Positions 59,684 to 64,000 of a DNA stretch of 64,000 bases are shown here, piece by piece. The position numbers and the translations under genes are program-made. The stretch is from Cannabis sativa (Eukaryota; Streptophyta; Magnoliopsida; Rosales; Cannabaceae). The notes beneath the pieces are model-generated. The model did no database searches and was not told the origin of the DNA. It worked only from the letters and a program-made list of their open reading frames with translations. Location of the stretch: positions 2,914,001 through 2,978,000 of the forward strand of contig NW_026870037.1 in assembly GCF_029168945.1 (NCBI RefSeq), read 5' to 3'. Numbering within the stretch: position 1 is the stretch's first letter; the number at the start of each line of letters is the position of its first letter.

Positions 59684-60046
59684 CTAGATATCCTCATAAT
59701 CTAAAACACCCATACGAGTAGTGTGCTCATGAAAGACCTTGGGTGGCAAACCCTTAGTAAGGGGGTCTACAATCATGGAGTTTGTACCTAAGTGTTCTAT
59801 ACAAATCTGTCCACTTTGTACCCTTTCTTTTACAACAAGGAACTTGATGTCAATGTGTTTTGACTTCGTCGAGCTCCTATTGTTGTTGGAATACAATACA
59901 GCTGACTTATTGTCACAATACAACTTAAGTGGTCTTTCTATTCCATTCACAATACGCAGCCCTATGACAAAGTTTCTCAGCCATATACCATGGTTAGATG
60001 CCTCATAACATTCAACAAATTCTTCTGCCATGGTGGATGAAGCTAT
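59684..60046 (-). pseudogene. Copia RNase H C-terminus, interrupted by the LTR at 60047
   Basis: STMAEEFVECYEASNHGIWL, LKLYCDNKSAVLYSNNN and HLGTNSMIVDPLTKGLPPKV are the copia RNase H end blocks; the frame is open to a stop at 59684. At its upstream edge (IASSTMAEE) it is cut by the 60047 LTR. The remainder of this element would lie right of the window. Unlike other copia pieces here, this fragment shows no stop. Confidence 0.88.
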
Positions 60047-62065
60047 TGTTGGGTTTTATGCCCTAAATAAAACTCATTTCATATAATCAGATTTACTTAT
60101 TAATAAAGATCAGAAATAACATTTTATGTTGCATGGTTCACATGATTTACTTCATGATTATGTGTATATAATGTATGAATTCTTTTTAAGTCCAGAACAT
60201 ATGAGTTGGTTAAAGATTATAGTGTTGTCAGCACAGTAGAATATAATCACATGATTTACTTCATGATTATGTGTATATAATGTATGAATTCTTTTTAAGT
60301 CCAGAACATATGAGTTGGTTAAAGATTATAGTGTTGTCAGCACAGTGGAATATAATCTTAAATTATATGTTCAAAAGTTGATTCCCTGATTTGTCGAACA
60401 ACGGATTTAGTGACATGGTATAATCAGCGATAGGTATTCTTACACCTTGGAAAAGTGTTATGTCCTTTCCAAGATATTGGCAAAGTTTACCAGTATCGGA
60501 TGTATGGAGTATACATCGGAAGGGACCGATATTGAACTTTGATTAGATATGTTGAAATTTACCGTAATATCTATTCAATTCAATATCACATGTTGATCCT
60601 AGATCAAATGATCTCAATCACGATATGGTTAGGCTCGATTTCAAGAGTGTTACTCGTGTTCTTTGATTTGTTAAGTTAAGCCTACTTTTGGGTTAGGGTG
60701 ATACTTATATTTTGGGAACACGGTAGTGCAATTGAGTGGGAGCGCTAACATAAATATGGAATCTATAGCTTCTACTTGGCAAATAGAAGTAAAGGATGAT
60801 TTCCTTCGAGCTTAACCAAACGAAGATAAATGGTGGAGATCTCATTTCACTTAGGTGAAATATCATTTATACGGAAGTTAAGTGTTTTAAGGATAAAATA
60901 CATTGTAGGGTGTTACGGTAATTTAATCCCTGTACAGTGTAAATCATCTATATAGAGGATCATTGATCACACTAGGGTTATAACAATGGATAACTAATGA
61001 CGTGTCTATATCGTGGAACATATAGAGCATTTACATATATTTGAGAGTGCAATTCCAAGTTCTAAGTGTGGATTTAATGAGGAATTAATAAGTTAGGGAA
61101 TTTACTTGGTAAATTCGATTCGACTTATTGGAAGCTCGGTTATATAGACCCATGGTCCCCATACTAGTTAAGACGATACTGCTTGTAAGACTCAGATAAT
61201 TGATTTTAATTAATCAATTATAATTCTAAAAGTTAGACTATGTCTACTTTATGAATTCTCACAGTTTAAGGATGAATTCGTCAAGAAAAGGGTTTCTAGG
61301 TTTAATTATTAATTAAGAGACTTTGTATGTCTAATTAATAATTATTTTAAATGACAATATTATTTAATAATCTATTTTAGTTATTAAATAATTAGTTTTG
61401 GCATTTAAATGATTAGAATTGGAAAAATGGCATTTTTGGAGAAATTGAAATAAAATTGAGGAAAGCTTGCAAAATCCAAGTGAGGCCCATATCACCCTAT
61501 GCAGGAACCTCTTTGTGTGTTTCCCAATTATTATTTTCAATTTTAATTGCCATGTAATTGCTAATCAAAGCCTAGCAAAAATAAGAAAGTGGTTGATCAC
61601 ACTAAATAAGGCAGTTAATTGATTACACAGTAATTAAGGAAACTATTTTATTTGGAAAGTTGTGCTCTCCCTTCTCCCTATATAAAGCAACCTTTGTTCT
61701 CTTCTCTTGTAAGCCATAAGCCATGAAATTCAAGAGACAAAAAGAGAGAAAAATTTGAAATCCTTGTGAGATGAGTAGTGCCGCACACATCCAGTGGTAC
61801 CTCGATCATAGTATGTAAGACTATGGAATTTACGCATCAAAGAAGGAGAAAAGAAGATCCGAGGTTCGGATCTTGGTAATGCTCTTGCTACGAGAAAGGA
61901 ATCAAGGGCTAGAGATCTGAACGGAAGGAGTCATAATATTCGCTGCACCCTTTGTAAGGTTTTAACTTTATATGTATTTATTTTCATTGTTTTAGAATTC
62001 ATATTAGGTTGTTAATCTAACATACTTGTTAGTAAATCTAGATCCTGGTAAAATAATTTCTAACA
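60047..62065 (+). repeat. 5' LTR of a copia element running off the right edge
   Basis: Starts TGTTGGGTTTTATGCCC and ends TTTCTAACA. The TATA box TATATAAAG is near 61678. It is the same family as the solo LTR at 14485-16377. It contains a 109-bp tandem duplication (60138-60355). The LTR lies inside a copia RNase H. Confidence 0.92.
60138..60355. repeat. 109-bp tandem duplication inside the LTR
   Basis: Copy 1 60138-60246 and copy 2 60247-60355 differ by about one base (CACAGTAGAA versus CACAGTGGAA). The solo LTR at 14485 appears to have a single copy, so the duplication is recent. Confidence 0.9.
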
Positions 62066-62067
62066 AC

Positions 62068-62080
62068 TGGTATCAGAGCC
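62068..62080 (+). other. Primer binding site of the right-hand copia element
   Basis: TGGTATCAGAGCC, two bases after the LTR: tRNA-Met type, as at 3245. Confidence 0.92.
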
Positions 62081-64000
62081 ATGGTAATGATTTACTTTCA
62101 TGTAATATGAATTAAAACGATGATTGATATGTTCTGTGTTGATTTGGATGGTTTCATGTGGTTTATGTGTTAGTTGATGAATGTATATGTTGTACAGTTT
62201 CGTTTTCCATGAAAAATATTTTTTAAATTTTTGAAAATATTTTATTTGGATTCCTTGTGAAAAATTAAGCAATTTTGTTTTTTACGGAACTCGATTCCGA
62301 TAAAAATTGAGAAAGATATGAATTTTGGAAGATTGGAAATCATGGTTTCTGCATGCAGCCTATACTCGCAGTTCCCCACAAATTGCGAATTTTTGAGGTT
62401 TTTTTCTCCAAAAATCCAATTTTTGCATGGGATTGTTTCCCAAAATTTATGTTTCCAATTTTAAATATTTTTAATTTGGAATTTTTCTAATTTTAAATAT
62501 TTTTATTTTGGAATGTTTCCAATTTTAAATATTTCCTATTATGGTCAGATTTAAAAATTTGTTAACTTCTTTAATATTTATTTATTATTTAATTATAAGA
62601 TTAGATATTTTGATATTTAAGATATTTTAAATTAAAAGATAACTTTGTCTTTTTATTTAAAATATTATATTAAAATTATCTTATATGACAAATTAAATAA
62701 TTAATGAATTTGAAATTAACATAGATATTTTTATAGATATACTTACCATAATGTTTTCAAATTCAAAAATTTGTTATTTTGTTAAATATTTAATTATTTA
62801 TAAATTATAAGTATAAAAATGATATTTTTTCTATATATATATATCATTTTTCCTTATTAGAAATTTATAAATCATATCTTAAATATTTAAATAACATAGA
62901 TATTTTTGTAGAGATTTGAATATTGCTTAATTTAAGATATTTTGACATATAATTATGGTAATTATTATTCATTTATTATTTTATTCCTAAAATAATAATT
63001 ATCTAACAAAGTCTATTTTAAAATTGGTTTATTTTATTACTTTAATTTTATTAAATTACAAGATCTGAAAGTGATATTGAAGATTCTTTCTTTTCAAATC
63101 ATTGATTTTATTTGATATTTAATTTAATTTTGATTCAAATAAACCTAGATATTTTAAAATTAGTTTCCTTTATTTGGTTAGTTTAAGAATAATAATTTAA
63201 TTATATTAATATCTTGATTCACATACGTACATGAACGAGTGTTTGTTTATTTATATTGTTTATTCAAAACTTTTTAACAAACCTATTATTTATCGATCTA
63301 AATTGCTATGATTAACTTGTTGACGGATCATGATCCAATGATCGATTTTAATCATAGTCCAATTGACGATAGATCTTATAAATAATTTGTAACGGGTAAA
63401 TTTTGTACTTCTTTCATGCTGTGTAAACCTAGTAACATGATAGGTTCCATCCAAATCATTTTGACTGTGTGAGCCTATATGTTTGCTTTTGGGCTTAGAT
63501 GCATATAGGAAGCCCATTTAAGTTTTTACTAAGTAAATGGACTAGGTTGCTAAAATAAATTTTGACATAAGGAAATTTATTTAGGTCCAATTAGATTTGG
63601 GCTTATTCAATGAATAACAATTGTTTATTTTAAGGTTAAATTCCTCTCTTTTGGGCCTTGTGTGAGAGTTGGGGGCCTTAGAAGTGGGTACGACATCTTG
63701 GACCCGGCTCCCCTCACATGAACTACCCCGATTGTGAAGGCCCATTTGCCTTATTTAAATAATTGTATTAGGTTAATTATATTAGTCTAACCTAATTAAA
63801 ATTGAATTAGCAACATAATTAACTTTTAAAATATATGAAATTTATTTTTCATGTAATATTTTAAAGTTAATTTTAGAAAAATACTTAGTCAATGATATAT
63901 TACAGGCAGTTATTTTTAGTACTAGTTATTATTTCTAATATTAAATAGGAAAATATCATAGATTGTGAAATTAATTGTTTCCTAATTAATTTTGGTACAA
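62081..64000 (+). other. Long AT-rich leader of the right-hand copia element
   Basis: No gag frame appears in the 1.9 kb after the primer site. An island at 63650-63750 (AGAAGTGGGTACGACATCTT...) is more GC-rich and resembles part of the gypsy LTR near 2665. Either the element has a very long leader or its gag is deleted. Confidence 0.5.

Noticed and set aside
1..64000. tRNA or rRNA genes
   Set aside because: The only tRNA-like sequences noticed are the short primer binding sites of retroelements; no cloverleaf was recognised by eye.

Overview
The window is nuclear DNA of a flowering plant, most likely a eudicot. It is AT-rich, has split genes with GT-AG introns, and is dominated by plant-type LTR retrotransposons, an L1-like LINE with RNase H, Helitrons, and hAT- and MULE-like small elements. 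A Rosales or Cannabaceae source is a guess only. Three host genes can be supported, all on the minus strand: a small twin-CX9C protein matching mitochondrial ribosomal protein mS37 (23.08-23.44 kb), the chloroplast rhodanese/parvulin protein STR12 (35.2-40.2 kb, 8 exons, 299 aa) and the chloroplast CRT-like thiol transporter CLT1 (43.7-48.7 kb, 10 exons, 456 aa). All exon phases close for all three. STR12 and CLT1 have consecutive locus numbers in Arabidopsis (At5g19370 and At5g19380), so this pair is conserved microsynteny.

Layout. 1-16.8 kb is a nested stack. A minus-strand Ty1/copia element is split inside its integrase by an 11.6-kb plus-strand Ty3/gypsy chromovirus (LTRs 833-3241 and 10036-12441). 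That gypsy element holds an hAT-type element (4425-5158) and a second TIR element with GC-rich ends (7649-9499), which itself carries a copia RNase H fragment and a LINE-tail scar. The copia gag is further split by a solo LTR (14485-16377). 16.8-18.0 kb is the 5' end of another copia element. 18.39-22.32 kb is a Helitron carrying a spliced RPA70-like gene with a probable 1-bp frameshift. 23.1-25.2 kb is the mS37 gene with a probable 5'UTR exon. 25.3-27.2 kb holds a short Helitron, a truncated LINE and a MULE-like MITE. 27.64-34.26 kb is a full-length LINE with 13-bp target-site duplications.

34.3-48.7 kb is the genic core (STR12, CLT1), with MITEs in introns and flanks, an hAT element (41410-42221) and a degenerate LTR between the genes. 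50-64 kb is a second retroelement graveyard. A Tat-like gypsy element keeps gag, the integrase C-terminus, a 33-bp minisatellite and an antisense extra ORF, and is interrupted by a 5'-truncated copia. Another copia lies to its right, itself interrupted by a copia 5' LTR that continues off the window.

No operon-like or clearly novel biochemical system is visible. The most interesting observations are the Helitron-borne RPA gene, a set of near-empty LINE insertions (poly-A plus a few bases, with duplications), four elements with different internal short-motif arrays, the Tat-like element's antisense ORF plus minisatellite, and the conserved STR12-CLT1 pair.
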